Shown in pieces: positions 62,300 through 64,000 of a DNA stretch of 64,000 nucleotides. The stretch lies in the NCBI GenBank assembly GCA_905250125.1, contig CAJNOL010000200.1, forward strand, positions 62,001-126,000. Direction: 5' to 3'. The position numbers were made by a program, and so were the translations under genes. The stretch's first letter is position 1. The number at the start of each line of letters is the position of its first letter. Below the pieces are notes generated by a model. It was not told where the DNA came from. It was given only the letters and a program-made list of their open reading frames with translations, and made no database searches. Source of the stretch: Rotaria sordida (taxonomy: Eukaryota > Rotifera > Eurotatoria > Philodinida > Philodinidae).

Positions 62300-64000
62300 T
62301 GAAAAAATTATAAAAAGAATTTTTATATGAAATTTACTGTTAAATATGATTCTATGTAAATTCATAGTTCATTATAAATACTGAAAATAATCTCGATTTG
62401 TCATTTATTTACATGATACATTTATTATTAAGCACAGATTAGATGTATAACGAGCGGCTGGCTTTAGTCTCAAACATTTGAAATTGTCCGATAATGGAAA
62501 TTGAAATACAAAATCAACTTTTTCTGTTTCTTGTCATAAATAAGCATAACTAATAAACAAAAAAAAAAAACATCATAATCCTGCGTTCATGATCCATTCA
62601 TTCTTTAGAGTTTGTCTGGCCCAAGAATCATCATTACTGAAAGTAGAGTCTAAGATCATAAAATACGTTCGAGACACATCTAACTAATCAATACATTATT
62701 CCACTCAGCATGTCGTATTATTAGTTAAAACTGAATTACTTTATCTCATACTTACTGAACGAAAAGAAAAAGACGAAGTAGCACAGTAGTCTCTATTAAA
62801 TAGTCAAACGTGAACAAAAAAGATAGTAATTCAATGGTCTTATTGATTACTTTATTACTCAAAAAGATTTTTCCTATCTTATAATTGCAAGTAATTAAAT
62901 GTAATTGACAAACTACCAAACCAATTTAAAACGGATCTATGAAAATTGGTCGATCCGAATAACAGTCCACAAGTTTATAGTAATACAAAATAAAGTTTTG
63001 TTTTTTTAAAAAAGACATCAATGCAGATGAATAATATAAATCGACACCAACAAACAAAAGGCACAAAATGCTATTGGTAAACTGAAAATCACGACAAACA
63101 AGTACATTTTTCTCTAATATAATTAAGATATGAACTAGAACTTGTTTTCAAAATTAAAATTATTAGATCCACAGATTTTCATGAAATTATACCAAAATTA
63201 ATTCTCATGAAAAAATTGAAACAAGAAAAAACCTATTTTAAATATAGTATACGTCTACATTATTAGATTACTCGGTAAAAGTTAACATCTCATATAGTAA
63301 AGGTATGCAAAAGTTTGCTTAAAATAGTTGATTATGTAGTAATGAGTGAACTTTTCTTTGAGACATTATTTTTGTAAAGCATTACTTTCTCAGTATAGAA
63401 AAAAACTGAAATGACCTTCGATAGTAACAATTTACTCAATAATACTAATAGATGACGCATAAAGAAAGGTTCTCTCAGTGCTTTGCATATTTGCCAGCAG
63501 CCTTTCAACATGATGTGACAATTTTTTTTTTTGATAGATTCCTCGTTCGATTCTCTCCATATTTGCATCTTTCACTTAAACGCAATAGCATACATTATTC
63601 ATTTAATACCAATGAAACGAATACATTACCTTCAAAATTATTTTTTTTTATCAGGCTTTTTGCATTGAGTTTTGTGAGCGACATCATCAACCTTTCTCTT
63701 AATCGTAGAAAATTTTATTCAATTGTCAATTTGAAACTAATTCTAATGAAGTCTTTAAAAGGATCGAAGACTTAACTATTATTATTAATCAGTAAGATAG
63801 AAATTGGTAGAATTCCTTTTTATCATTGTATATATGACCATCTTTGGCATTCTGTCGCTTGTAATTATTCATATGAAAATATTGATTATGTTCCGCATCT
63901 ACTAGAAATACTCATATATTTTGTTTTTCAAAAAAACAACGTTCTCTTCGATGGAATCAAAAGCGAAAGTCATACGCACAAATTTTCAAAGAAACTGTGT
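62300..64000. other. Probable long intron or upstream region of the carrier gene
   Basis: No exon carrying the first carrier repeat was seen on the minus strand. The remaining short frames have no support. Confidence 0.45.

Noticed and set aside
1..64000. CRISPR array, rRNA, or bacterial operon features
   Set aside because: No regularly spaced direct repeats or rRNA segments were seen, and the gene structure is plainly eukaryotic.

Overview
The window looks like nuclear DNA of a bdelloid rotifer (Rotaria- or Adineta-like). It is AT-rich. Most introns are 45-80 nt with GT..AG ends, and several of the gene families are ones that are expanded in bdelloids: an arginine-ADP-ribosyltransferase fused to kinesin-light-chain-type TPRs, a GIMAP/AIG1 GTPase, a ubiquitin-like protein with a Cys-rich tail, a RING/TRAF-finger membrane protein, and a PARP-fold HGT protein. 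The assignment comes from family content only; no marker gene fixes the genus.

The window has two parts. From about 1 to 47 kb it is gene-poor accessory DNA. Genes there are a ubiquitin-like/Zn protein (4.3-5.0 kb, -), an ART-TPR protein (7.6-9.9 kb, +), a RING E3-like membrane protein (11.5-12.8 kb, -), a predicted N-myristoylated PARP-like protein (16.6-17.7 kb, -), a roughly 10-kb gene for a three-TM receptor-like protein (20.4-30.6 kb, -), a GIMAP GTPase (39.3-40.2 kb, +), a 160-aa orphan (42.6-43.1 kb, -) and a small type I membrane protein (43.6-44.2 kb, +). Between them lie foldback/TIR elements and short G/T-rich to C/A-rich imperfect inverted repeats related to a TGTGGG-type telomere hexamer.

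From 47 to 64 kb the DNA is core metazoan gene space: ANAPC5 (19 exons, +), a catalytically degenerate mitochondrial seryl-tRNA-synthetase paralogue of SLIMP type (-), FBXO28 (-), and the 3' half of an SLC25A42-like mitochondrial CoA carrier (-). The SLIMP-like gene carries a 1.67-kb foldback element in one intron. The convergent ANAPC5/SLIMP 3' junction has been tandemly duplicated, leaving broken copies of both gene ends between the intact genes.

The joined exons of every multi-exon model sum to a multiple of three, which supports the splice choices. The strongest leads are the ART-TPR protein that lacks the catalytic EXE glutamates, the SLIMP-like pseudo-synthetase, the eight telomere-like inverted repeats, the five foldback elements, the duplicated gene junction, and polypyrimidine-AG sites placed directly at start codons, as expected for spliced-leader trans-splicing.
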